Positions 38,634 to 47,004 of a stretch of 64,000 bases of DNA are shown here, in pieces. The stretch is from contig CAJTDL010000002.1 of NCBI GenBank assembly GCA_910575035.1, positions 56,964 through 120,963 on the forward strand, read 5' to 3'. Position numbers and translations under genes: made by a program. The notes below the pieces were generated by a model, which searched no databases, had not been told where the DNA came from, and saw only the letters and a program-made list of their open reading frames with translations. This DNA is from Lachnospiraceae bacterium (GTDB lineage Bacteria > Bacillota > Clostridia > Lachnospirales > Lachnospiraceae). Each line of letters begins with the position of its first letter. Positions within the stretch are counted from its first letter, which is position 1.

Positions 38634-38737
38634 GATTCGCCGCTCCTTCTCCTCTTTCTTGTAGATGAACCTTTCAACCTATTTACTGCTATAGTATAAC
38701 ACATCTTTCCTAATTAGCATACCATTTTTTTGCAATT

Positions 38738-40975
38738 TTATACTTTTTTTAGTTTTGCAAACGTAGCAAACATTTTTTTTGTGCCGACCTTATCAAAATC
38801 CACTGTCACCTCATAATCCCTGCCCCCTTCCACGATCTGTGATACCGTGCCTTCCCCAAACTTCATATGCGCTACCCGGTCGCCCACCTGATATTCCAAT
38901 GTGGCCTTGCTGGTATTAGCGCTGGGAAATGAGACATTCCTGGACTGGTATGTATTCCTGGTGCTAAAGATCGGCTTCACCTTGGAAACAGCCTCCCGGA
39001 AAGACTGGGGCTGCACTTCTTTCTGTGATTTTTCCAACGCTGCCGTTTTGCCCCTGCCCAACAGATGCCTGGGAATCTCCTGCACAAAACGGGATACTGT
39101 ATTATATTGCATTTCTCCCCGAATCATGCGCTGCCTGGCACAAGTAATTGACAAATCTGACATTGCCCTGGTAATCCCCACATAGCAAAGCCGCCGCTCC
39201 TCTTCCAGATCTGCCAGGTCATCGGATAGGATCGTCATATAGCTGGGGAACAGCCCATCCTCCAAGCCCGCCATATAAACATGGGGAAATTCCAGGCCTT
39301 TTGCACTGTGGAACGTCATCAAGACCACATAATCACTGCCCTCCTGCAGGCTGTCAATGTCTGCAACCAGAGCAACTTCCTCCAGAAAGCCGCTTAACGT
39401 AGGCGTTTCCGCTGCCTCATCATAGGCGAAGGCCTTGCTGAGCAATTCGTCAATATTTTCAATCCGCGCACGGGACTCCTCCGTATTTTCTGCTTCCAGC
39501 TCCTTCACATAGCCTGTCCCATCAATGACTTCCTGTAAAACCTGGGAAACACTCAGATATTCCAGCTTACTGCGCATAACCTGGATAAAATTCACAAAGG
39601 GCCTGATCTTCCCCCCTGCCTTTCGGATTGCCTGGATATCGTCTACTTGCTGTAAAGCGTCGTAAAAGCTCAGGCCCTGCTCCTCTGCATAAGCCTGTAC
39701 CCGCCCTATAGTCGTAGCCCCAATCCCGCGCTTAGGAATATTGATGATCCGGCGCACAGACAAGTCGTCGCTGCCATTGTCAATGGTTTTCAGATATGCC
39801 AGCAAATCCTTGACTTCCTTCCTGGCATAGAAATTTACGCCACCCACAATCCGATAAGGCATATTTGCCACCACCAAACGCTCCTCAAACAAGCGTGACT
39901 GGGCATTGGTGCGGTACAAAATGGCACAGTCCCCATAACTGCCTTTGCCGCCCTGCACCTTCCCCTGGATATCCCTTATAATATAATCCGCTTCTTCATA
40001 GGCCGTATCCAACTGCCGGAAATCAATCCTGCTGCCCTGTCCATTGTCTGTCCACAAGGCCTTGTCCTTCCTGGCAATATTATGGGCGATAACCCCATTG
40101 GCAGCATCCAGGATATTCTGAGTGGAGCGGTAATTCTGCTCCAGCCTGACCACCTTTGCATTTGGGTAAATTTCCTCAAAGCTCAGGATATTTTGGATAT
40201 TCGCCCCTCGGAATTTGTAAATAGACTGGTCATCATCCCCTACCACACAGAGATTTTGATATTTCCCTGCCAGCAGTTCAATCAGGCGGAACTGCGCTGT
40301 ATTGGTGTCCTGGTACTCATCCACCATAACATAGCGGAAACGCTCCTGATAATTGGCCAATACCTCTGGAACCTGCTCAAAAAGCTCCACAGTTTTCCCA
40401 ATCAGGTCATCAAAATCCAGGGCGTTATTCTTCTGAAGCATGGCCTGGTATTCCCGATATACCGCCGCCTGCCTCTCCCTTACAAAATCCCCCCTAGCCT
40501 GCCTGGCAAATTGCTCTGGGGAAACCAGCCCGTCCTTAGCAGAAGATATCACGCCTAAAAAGTTCTTCTCCTTATAGATCTTCGTGTCAATCTGCAGCCG
40601 CCTGCAGACTTCCTTCATCAAAGCCTTCTGGTCATCTGCGTCATAAATAGTAAAGCTGTTATCATACCCCAGCCGCTCAATGTAACGCCTTAAAATCCTG
40701 ACACAGGTAGAATGGAAGGTGGATACCCATACGCCTTCTGAGCCAAATCCTACCAGCTTGTCAATCCGTTCCCGCATCTCCCCTGCCGCCTTATTGGTAA
40801 AGGTGATTGCCATAATATGATAAGGGTTTACCCCTTTTTCCTCAATTAGGTAAGCTGTCCGATACGTCAGCACCCTGGTCTTGCCAGAGCCTGCACCTGC
40901 CAAAATCAGCAGGGGGCCTTCTGTATATGCTACGGCTTCCTGCTGCATCGAATTTAAACTGCCATATTTACTCAT
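38738..40975 (-). CDS. pcrA: ATP-dependent DNA helicase PcrA/UvrD
   Basis: A 745-residue superfamily 1 helicase that unwinds DNA 3' to 5' in repair and replication restart. Motifs in order: Q motif LNSMQQEAV, Walker A AGAGSGKTR, motif Ia AITFTNKAAGEMRERI, Walker B VMVDEYQDTN, motif III VGDDDQSIYKFRGA, motif IV VRLEQNYRST, motif V LMTFHSAKGLEFPHVY and motif VI EEERRLCYVGITRA. The last 60 residues form the usual C-terminal Tudor-like tail (YQVGDRVAHMKFGEGTVSQI). It is a normal full-length core gene. Confidence 0.95.
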   Translation of the reverse strand: MSKYGSLNSMQQEAVAYTEGPLLILAGAGSGKTRVLTYRTAYLIEEKGVNPYHIMAITFTNKAAGEMRERIDKLVGFGSEGVWVSTFHSTCVRILRRYIERLGYDNSFTIYDADDQKALMKEVCRRLQIDTKIYKEKNFLGVISSAKDGLVSPEQFARQARGDFVRERQAAVYREYQAMLQKNNALDFDDLIGKTVELFEQVPEVLANYQERFRYVMVDEYQDTNTAQFRLIELLAGKYQNLCVVGDDDQSIYKFRGANIQNILSFEEIYPNAKVVRLEQNYRSTQNILDAANGVIAHNIARKDKALWTDNGQGSRIDFRQLDTAYEEADYIIRDIQGKVQGGKGSYGDCAILYRTNAQSRLFEERLVVANMPYRIVGGVNFYARKEVKDLLAYLKTIDNGSDDLSVRRIINIPKRGIGATTIGRVQAYAEEQGLSFYDALQQVDDIQAIRKAGGKIRPFVNFIQVMRSKLEYLSVSQVLQEVIDGTGYVKELEAENTEESRARIENIDELLSKAFAYDEAAETPTLSGFLEEVALVADIDSLQEGSDYVVLMTFHSAKGLEFPHVYMAGLEDGLFPSYMTILSDDLADLEEERRLCYVGITRAMSDLSITCARQRMIRGEMQYNTVSRFVQEIPRHLLGRGKTAALEKSQKEVQPQSFREAVSKVKPIFSTRNTYQSRNVSFPSANTSKATLEYQVGDRVAHMKFGEGTVSQIVEGGRDYEVTVDFDKVGTKKMFATFAKLKKV

Positions 40976-41005
40976 ATCCTATCCTTTCATTTCAAACATG
41001 TGTTT

Positions 41006-41034
41006 ATTATAGTGCATATTCCGCTATTTTTCAA
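41006..41034 (-). promoter_or_regulatory. pcrA promoter
   Basis: Minus strand: -35 TTGAAA (41034-41029), 17-base spacer, -10 TATAAT (41011-41006), 30 bases before the pcrA start. Confidence 0.75.
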
Positions 41035-41063
41035 CCTATTTTCCACCGTCATTGAGAAAAATT

Positions 41064-41207
41064 GTTACTATTCACGGCCTGGGAGCCGCTCATAGCAACA
41101 ATTCGGGGCGATATTTAAAGTTTGCTGCGCAAAAATCGCCCCTCACTCCTGAATCATGTTCTCACGGAATGCGCAGTTCAGCGCATTCCTGAGCTATGAA
41201 TAGTAAC
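41064..41207. repeat. Dispersed intergenic repeat, copy B (full length)
   Basis: From GTTACTATTCACGGCC to CATGAATAGTAAC-like right end (TATGAATAGTAAC). The ends are inverted repeats (GTTACTATTCA / TGAATAGTAAC). Inside are three further stems: the left GTTACTAT...ATAGCAAC stem, GGGGCGAT/ATCGCCCC and GGAATGCGC/GCGCATTCC. It lies between the divergent pcrA and DUF1836 promoters. Confidence 0.85.
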
Positions 41208-41226
41208 GAAAAATTTAATAAAACGC

Positions 41227-41255
41227 TTGTTTTCCCATTTTTAATACTATATAAT
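41227..41255 (+). promoter_or_regulatory. Promoter of DUF1836 gene
   Basis: -35 TTGTTT (41227-41232), 17-base spacer, -10 TATAAT (41250-41255), about 95 bases before the gene. It starts 20 bases after the end of repeat copy B. Confidence 0.7.
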
Positions 41256-41351
41256 GGACTGTAACGCAAACAGCTGTGTAGGATATTCGCCATGGGAGGT
41301 TTATGTCTTGTTCGTGCTTTATATATGTTTAGAAGAAAGGAATGGTAAAGA

Positions 41352-41987
41352 ATGAAAATAGACGAAAAAAATTTACTGGGCAGCATATTAGAAAGCCTTT
41401 CCCATATTGACTATATCAAGCCAGAGGATTTTCCCAATATAGACTTATATATGGATCAGGTAACCACTTTCATGGATGGCCAGCTGGCTGTGTCCAAACG
41501 CCACCCAGAGGACAAGATCCTCACAAAGACCATGATCAACAATTATGCCAAGAATAACCTGCTCCCTCCCCCAGTGAAGAAAAAATATTCCAGGGAACAC
41601 CTTCTGGCGTTGATTTTCATTTACTATTTCAAGCACATCCTGAGCATCGGGGATATCCAGGCTATTCTGAACCCCCTTATGGAACAGTATTTTTCCCCTG
41701 ATCTGGATTTTAACCTGGAAAATATCTACTCTGAAGTCTTCCAGCTGGAAGAGCCAGAAGTCCGAAATATGCAGAAAGACATTGCCAGAAAATACAAGAC
41801 CAGCCAACAGACCTTCCAGGACGTGCCGCCGGATGCGCAGGCAGAACTGCAGATGTTTTCCTTTCTGTGTATGCTGAGCTTTGACGTCTATGTGAAAAAG
41901 CAGCTGATTGAAAAATTAATTGATATGAAAATAGAAAAAAGCAAGCCTTCCGAAAAGCGCGCTAAGGGTAAGAAAACAGAAAAATGA
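41352..41987 (+). CDS. DUF1836 protein, putative DNA-binding
   Basis: A 211-residue protein. Residues about 15-180 match the DUF1836 family: YIKPEDFPNIDLYMDQVTTF, then LTKTMINNYAKNNLLPPPVK, then YSREHLLALIFIYYFKHILS. The LTKTMINNYAK part resembles the MerR-like helix that reads DNA, so a regulatory role is assumed for the family. The end is Lys-rich. GAAAGGAATGG precedes the ATG. It stands alone on the plus strand. Family function is not established. Confidence 0.8.
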   Translation: MKIDEKNLLGSILESLSHIDYIKPEDFPNIDLYMDQVTTFMDGQLAVSKRHPEDKILTKTMINNYAKNNLLPPPVKKKYSREHLLALIFIYYFKHILSIGDIQAILNPLMEQYFSPDLDFNLENIYSEVFQLEEPEVRNMQKDIARKYKTSQQTFQDVPPDAQAELQMFSFLCMLSFDVYVKKQLIEKLIDMKIEKSKPSEKRAKGKKTEK

Positions 41988-42196
41988 TATTCCCAGATTT
42001 TATCCCATATGATACAGCTACTGGGATAGCCGGATGGCCTGCAGGCTCTTTTGGGGCATGGTGCCATCCCCAGGCTGCCATTACTATCTGAAGCCATGAC
42101 GGCAGGCTATCCTATGGCTGTTTTCCCAAAACCGCCTCACTGCTGATGGGAAGGCCACAACAGGTTATGCCTAAGGACAATGCCGACAGGGCAGCA

Positions 42197-42520
42197 TCAC
42201 AACGTGCCCTGTATATCCTCCTTGTTATTTTTTTCATACCCTATCCTGGAAAATACCATATCATACCCGTCATTCCCATAATTCAAGGAACGGTTCACAC
42301 GGCTGATAGTAGCTGTGGATGCGCCTGTCTTTTCCGCAATATCCAGATATGTCTTCTGTGTACGCAGCATGCCAGCAACTTCAAAACGCTGGGAAAGGGA
42401 CAAGAGCTCATTGACAGTGCAAATATCCTCAAAAAATATGTAACATTCTTCCTTGTCCTGTAGGCTTAATATGGCTTCAAACAGGTGGTCTACTGCTTCT
42501 GTCCTTATTTTTTTACTCAT
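42197..42520 (-). CDS. TrpR-like protein, YerC/YecD family
   Basis: A 107-residue protein with a TrpR-type helix-turn-helix: LLSLSQRFEVAGMLRTQKTY followed by LDIAEKTGASTATISRVNRS. YerC/YecD proteins are TrpR relatives common in Firmicutes; the target in Bacillus is poorly known. It should bind DNA as a dimer. AAAGGAGAG precedes the ATG. In many Clostridia it lies beside pcrA, as here, where the DUF1836 gene separates them. Confidence 0.88.
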   Translation of the reverse strand: MSKKIRTEAVDHLFEAILSLQDKEECYIFFEDICTVNELLSLSQRFEVAGMLRTQKTYLDIAEKTGASTATISRVNRSLNYGNDGYDMVFSRIGYEKNNKEDIQGTL

Positions 42521-42658
42521 GGTGTAACTCTCCTTTATTTACATTTGTTCTCAAAATTAACATCTTTGCAATATGAAATCCATGTTGATTTTAACATACT
42601 AAAGTCGCAAAGTAAATAGGGAGTGGGGAAACTTTTGAGTGAGGGCAAACCCAATGGT

Positions 42659-42856
42659 GTTGCTATGAGCAGCCTGGAGGCGCTCATAGCAACAATTCGG
42701 GGCGGCATGTAAAGTTTTGCTTCGCAAAAACGCCCCTCGCTCCTGAATCATGTTCTCACAGAATGCGCAATTCAGCGCATTCCTGAGCCATGAATAGCAA
42801 CAATTCGGGCGATTTTTAAAGTTTTGCCATACAAAAAACCGCCCCTCACACCTAAA
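42659..42856. repeat. Dispersed intergenic repeat, copy C plus half copy
   Basis: A full unit at 42659-42801 (GTTGCTATGAGC to TGAATAGCAAC) runs directly into a second partial unit (AATTCGGGCGATTTTTAAAG ... ACCGCCC) up to about 42856. The first stem is perfect here: GTTGCTATGAGC pairs with GCTCATAGCAAC. It lies just past the carB stop and may serve as its terminator. Confidence 0.8.
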
Positions 42857-42862
42857 TTATAT

Positions 42863-45800
42863 TCACTCTGCCTGAATCTCCCCATGCAGGCTCTGCAGTG
42901 ATTTCACCTCACTGCTCTCATGCCCTTTCAGATAAAGGATGCCACTCACCGTAGCCTTAGCTGCCGCCATTGTAGTCATATAAGGCACCTTCTTCTTAAT
43001 GGCCGCCTTGCGTAAATAGCTGTCGTCCGTTTTCTCCTGCTGCCCAATTGGAGTATTCACAATCAAGTCAATCTTCCCATTGGTAATTACATCCAGCATA
43101 TCCGGGCGCCCCTCATTCAGCTTATGGATCATCTCTGCCCCAATGCCAGATTCACGCAGCAATTTGCAGGTATTTTTAGACGCAATAATGGAAAATCCAG
43201 CTTTTTTAAATTGCTCTGCCACTTCCACCACTTCTGGCTTATCCCTGTCACTAACAGAAATCAGGACAGTCCCTTCCAACGGAAGCTTGGACTTTGTGGC
43301 TTCCTGTGCCTTGTAGAATGCCTCGCCCCAAGAGGTGGACAATCCCAGAACCTCTCCTGTGGAACGCATTTCCGGCCCTAAAACAGGGTCAACCTCCTGG
43401 AACATATTGAAGGGGAAAACGGATTCCTTTACCCCATAATAAGGGATATTCTGCTCCTTCAGGCCAGGAACTGGGGATGGGTTCCCTGTTAACTCTGCAG
43501 TAATAACCTCAATTGCCAGAGGCACCATGCGGATATTGCATACCTTAGACACCAGAGGAACGGTTCTGGATGCCCTGGGATTGGCTTCCAAGACAAAAAC
43601 CTTGCCATTTTCAATGGCATACTGCATGTTCATCAAGCCTTTTACATGCATTTCCTCTGCAATTTTTCGGGTGTATTCTTTAATGGTTTCAACATTTTCC
43701 TCGGAAATATGCCGGGAAGGGATGATGCAGGCAGAATCGCCTGAGTGAACCCCAGCCAGTTCAATGTGCTCCATAACAGCCGGAACAAAAGCATGGGTTC
43801 CGTCGCTAATGGCGTCTGCCTCACACTCCATGGCATGACCCAGGAAACGGTCAATCAAGATCGGCCTGTCTGGTGTGACGCCTACCGCTGCTTTCATGTA
43901 GCCTTCCATGCTTTCTGCATCATAGACTACCTCCATGCCGCGGCCGCCCAATACATAGGAAGGGCGTACCATAACGGGATAGCCGATTTCTTCGGCAATC
44001 TGCAGGGCTTCTTCCACATTTACTGCCATTCCGGATTCTGGCATGGGGATTTCCAGTTTTTCCATCATGGCACGGAACAGGTCACGATCCTCTGCCAGGT
44101 CAATGACTGAAGGGGATGTGCCTAAGATCTTTACGCCATTTTTCTCCAGGTCGGCTGCCAGGTTCAGAGGGGTTTGCCCGCCAAACTGGGCGATTACGCC
44201 TACAGGCTTTTCTTCCTTATAGATGCTCAGCACGTCTTCTAAGGTCAATGGCTCAAAATAGAGTTTGTCAGACGTATCATAGTCGGTGGAAACCGTTTCA
44301 GGGTTGCAGTTTACGATAATGGTTTCAAAACCCAGCTTTTTCAGCGCGATTGAGGCATGCACACAGCAATAGTCGAACTCAATTCCTTGGCCGATGCGGT
44401 TAGGCCCCCCGCCCAGGATCATAACCTTCGGCTTCCCTTCTGCACCTGTGGATAAAGCTGGCGCGGCCTTTTGGCTTGGCATATTGTATGTGGAATAGTA
44501 GTATGCGCTGTCCTTGGTGCCGCTGACATGGACGCCTTCCCAGGCCTCTTCTACACCCAGGGAAATCCGCTTATTCCGCACCTCATCCTCTGAAATCTCC
44601 AAAATCTGGCTTAGGTACTTGTCTGAGAACCCATGCTGTTTGGCAGCGATCAGGCTTTCGTCAGAGGGGAGACGGCCTTTCCCTGCCATCAATGCTTCTT
44701 CCTCTTCCACCAGTTCCTTCATCTGTTCCAGGAAATAGTGCTTCACCTTGGTGACCTCATGGATCTCCTCTGCCGTAGCGCCTTTTCGCAATGCTTCATA
44801 TATAATGAAATAACGCTCGCTGGATGGGGTAATTAAAAGCTTCAGCAGCTTTTCCTTAGATTTTTGCCCAAAATCTTTGGCGTGTCCCAGGCCGTACCGC
44901 CCGGTTTCCAAGCTGCGGATTGCTTTTTGGAAGGCTTCCTTAAAGGTTTTTCCAATGCTCATAACCTCCCCTACAGCCCGCATCTGGGTGCCCAATTTAT
45001 CCTCCACGCCCCGGAATTTTTCAAAGGCCCATCGGGCAAATTTAATCACTACATAATCCCCATCTGGGACATATTTGTCCAAAGTCCCATATTTCCCGCA
45101 GGGAATGTCTGACAGGGACAGTCCAGAGGCCAGCATGGCAGATACCAGGGCAATGGGGAAGCCTGTAGCCTTAGAGGCTAAAGCGGAAGAACGGGAAGTC
45201 CTTGGATTGATCTCAATCACAATGTCTCGGTCTGTTTTGGGGTCATGGGCCCATTGCACGTTGGTACCGCCAATCACCTGGATGGATTCTACAATGCGGT
45301 AGGATTTCTCCTGCAGGCGTTTTTGCACCTCCTCCGATATGGTAAGCATAGGGGCAGAGCAAAAAGAATCGCCTGTATGCACGCCCAGAGGATCAATATT
45401 CTCAATGAAGCATACGGTAATAATGTTATTGTCTGCATCCCGCACCACTTCCAGTTCCAGCTCTTCCCAGCCCAGGATTGACTCTTCTACCAGTACCTGG
45501 CCCACCAGGCTGGCCTGCAGCCCCCTGGCACAGACCGTCTTCAATTCCTCTACATTGTAGACTAGCCCGCCTCCAGCGCCGCCCATGGTATAGGCAGGGC
45601 GAAGCACCACTGGATATCCCAGCTTGTCCGCAATGGCCATCGCTTCTTCTACAGAATAAGCCACCTCACTGCGGGCCATTTCAATTCCCAGGCTGTCCAT
45701 GGTCTTCTTGAACTCAATCCTGTCCTCTCCACGCTCAATGGCATCCACCTGCACGCCAATGACCTGTACGCCATATTTCTCCAATACGCCGTTTTTTGCA

Positions 45801-46108
45801 AGCTCTGAGCAAAGGTTCAGGCCAGACTGGCCGCCCAGGTTCGGCAGCAATGCGTCTGGCCGCTCCTTTGCGATAATCTGCTCCATACGCTCTGCGTTCA
45901 AGGGCTCAATATAGGTAACATCCGCCGTTTCTGGATCTGTCATAATGGTGGCAGGGTTTGAGTTGACCAATACAATTTCATAACCCAGACTCCGAAGGGC
46001 CTTACATGCCTGGGTGCCAGAATAATCAAATTCACAGGCCTGTCCAATGACAATAGGGCCGGAACCGATAATTAATACCTTATGGATATCTTTTCTTTGA
46101 GACATCAT
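42863..46108 (-). CDS. carB: Carbamoyl-phosphate synthase large subunit
   Basis: A 1081-residue enzyme that makes carbamoyl phosphate from ammonia, bicarbonate and two ATP for pyrimidine and arginine synthesis. It has the expected two ATP-grasp halves: KVLIIGSGPIVIGQACEFDY in the first and KVMILGGGPNRIGQGIEFDY in the second, with ENIDPLGVHTGDSFCSAP and matching HIELAGVHSGDSACIIP motifs. The C-terminal 140 residues form the MGS-like regulatory domain. Length is normal. The glutaminase subunit gene (carA) is not in the window. AGGAGGAACG precedes the ATG, and a good promoter lies upstream. Confidence 0.96.
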   Translation of the reverse strand: MMSQRKDIHKVLIIGSGPIVIGQACEFDYSGTQACKALRSLGYEIVLVNSNPATIMTDPETADVTYIEPLNAERMEQIIAKERPDALLPNLGGQSGLNLCSELAKNGVLEKYGVQVIGVQVDAIERGEDRIEFKKTMDSLGIEMARSEVAYSVEEAMAIADKLGYPVVLRPAYTMGGAGGGLVYNVEELKTVCARGLQASLVGQVLVEESILGWEELELEVVRDADNNIITVCFIENIDPLGVHTGDSFCSAPMLTISEEVQKRLQEKSYRIVESIQVIGGTNVQWAHDPKTDRDIVIEINPRTSRSSALASKATGFPIALVSAMLASGLSLSDIPCGKYGTLDKYVPDGDYVVIKFARWAFEKFRGVEDKLGTQMRAVGEVMSIGKTFKEAFQKAIRSLETGRYGLGHAKDFGQKSKEKLLKLLITPSSERYFIIYEALRKGATAEEIHEVTKVKHYFLEQMKELVEEEEALMAGKGRLPSDESLIAAKQHGFSDKYLSQILEISEDEVRNKRISLGVEEAWEGVHVSGTKDSAYYYSTYNMPSQKAAPALSTGAEGKPKVMILGGGPNRIGQGIEFDYCCVHASIALKKLGFETIIVNCNPETVSTDYDTSDKLYFEPLTLEDVLSIYKEEKPVGVIAQFGGQTPLNLAADLEKNGVKILGTSPSVIDLAEDRDLFRAMMEKLEIPMPESGMAVNVEEALQIAEEIGYPVMVRPSYVLGGRGMEVVYDAESMEGYMKAAVGVTPDRPILIDRFLGHAMECEADAISDGTHAFVPAVMEHIELAGVHSGDSACIIPSRHISEENVETIKEYTRKIAEEMHVKGLMNMQYAIENGKVFVLEANPRASRTVPLVSKVCNIRMVPLAIEVITAELTGNPSPVPGLKEQNIPYYGVKESVFPFNMFQEVDPVLGPEMRSTGEVLGLSTSWGEAFYKAQEATKSKLPLEGTVLISVSDRDKPEVVEVAEQFKKAGFSIIASKNTCKLLRESGIGAEMIHKLNEGRPDMLDVITNGKIDLIVNTPIGQQEKTDDSYLRKAAIKKKVPYMTTMAAAKATVSGILYLKGHESSEVKSLQSLHGEIQAE

Positions 46109-46149
46109 CGTTCCTCCTGTTTGTGATATTTTTCTGCTGTTCCTTCCAT

Positions 46150-46178
46150 ATTATACAGGAAAAGTTGCTAACCATCAA
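46150..46178 (-). promoter_or_regulatory. carB promoter
   Basis: Minus strand: -35 TTGATG (46178-46173), 17-base spacer, -10 TATAAT (46155-46150). It leaves a leader of about 35 bases, too short for attenuation. Confidence 0.75.
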
Positions 46179-46338
46179 TGGACTTTTCCCATTATTTTTC
46201 GCGTGATTCTGCGTTTGGTTACGATTTGCGGACAATGTCACTAACTTATGGGGTTATATTGGCTGGCGGGGAGTGGCTATGCGACCGTCAGGGGGAGGCT
46301 GACTACGTTTTCTATACCTGTAAGCTGAGGAAAAAACC

Positions 46339-46518
46339 ATGCTAGATGCAGGCAAAGCCTTGCTGCACAAGTTTAATGGAGCCATTGGTTCCCTGGGCAG
46401 AAAATTTGTGGATGCCCCAAAACTGTTTGACCACACTGCACACAATGGGGCAAACTATCTGAAAGGGCATTGTTTTGTAAGCGTAATGCTCTGCATGGCA
46501 GTATGGAATATACGATAG
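46339..46518 (+). CDS. Possible 59-residue protein or gene remnant
   Basis: A 59-codon frame starting behind GAGGAAAAAACC encodes MLDAGKALLHKFNGAIGSLG, then RKFVDAPKLFDHTAHNGANY, then a hydrophobic end. It is not recognised. It fills much of the 46179-46551 gap before the BlaI promoter, where I see nothing else. It may be a small protein or a leftover. Confidence 0.25.
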   Translation: MLDAGKALLHKFNGAIGSLGRKFVDAPKLFDHTAHNGANYLKGHCFVSVMLCMAVWNIR

Positions 46519-46551
46519 CGTTCCTCGTTTTCAGCATCTGGAAAAACTTGC

Positions 46552-46600
46552 TTGACAAAAGGACGACACGGTGTTATATTAAAATTGTCAACATCGTGTT
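46552..46600 (+). promoter_or_regulatory. Promoter and two BlaI-type boxes
   Basis: -35 TTGACA (46552-46557), 17-base spacer, -10 TATATT (46575-46580). Two dyads share ACA-N3-TGTT: ACACGGTGT (46566-46574), between -35 and -10, and AACATCGTGTT (46590-46600), at the start of transcription. This matches autorepression by the BlaI-type gene that follows. Confidence 0.7.
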
Positions 46601-46620
46601 ATACATTAAGGAGGATAAAC

Positions 46621-47004
46621 ATGGTACAGCAAATTTCCGATACCGAACTTGAAATTATGAAAATCATATGGGGGAACCCGGAGGAGGCGACATTGTTTCC
46701 CTATATTATGGACGGACTGGCTGCAAGGGGGAAGCCGTGCCAGAAAAATACCTTGATTGTGCTGTTGACTCGGCTGGTGAACAAGGGTTTTTTGAGCGCC
46801 AGGAAAATCGGGCGCCGGAACGAATATACTACCCTCGTTTTAGAAACGGAGTACCAGACGGCACAGACGAAAAATTTCCTGAATAAGATTTATGAGGGGA
46901 GCGCAAAAAGCCTGGTTTCTAATTTAATTTTAGGTGACTTGCTGGCAGATGAGGAATACGAGGAATTGAGAAAGCTGCTGGAGAAAGGAAAAGGCCAACA
47001 ATGA
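46621..47004 (+). CDS. BlaI/MecI-family repressor
   Basis: A 127-residue winged-helix repressor: ISDTELEIMKIIWGNPEEAT, LIVLLTRLVNKGFLSARKIG and a C-terminal dimer helix. BlaI-type repressors are cut or released when the membrane sensor partner, here the next gene, is activated. The start is behind AAGGAGG. The stop overlaps the start of the M56 gene by 4 bases, so the pair is translated together. Two dyad boxes in its promoter are the likely operators. Targets beyond the operon are unknown. Confidence 0.9.
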   Translation: MVQQISDTELEIMKIIWGNPEEATLFPYIMDGLAARGKPCQKNTLIVLLTRLVNKGFLSARKIGRRNEYTTLVLETEYQTAQTKNFLNKIYEGSAKSLVSNLILGDLLADEEYEELRKLLEKGKGQQ

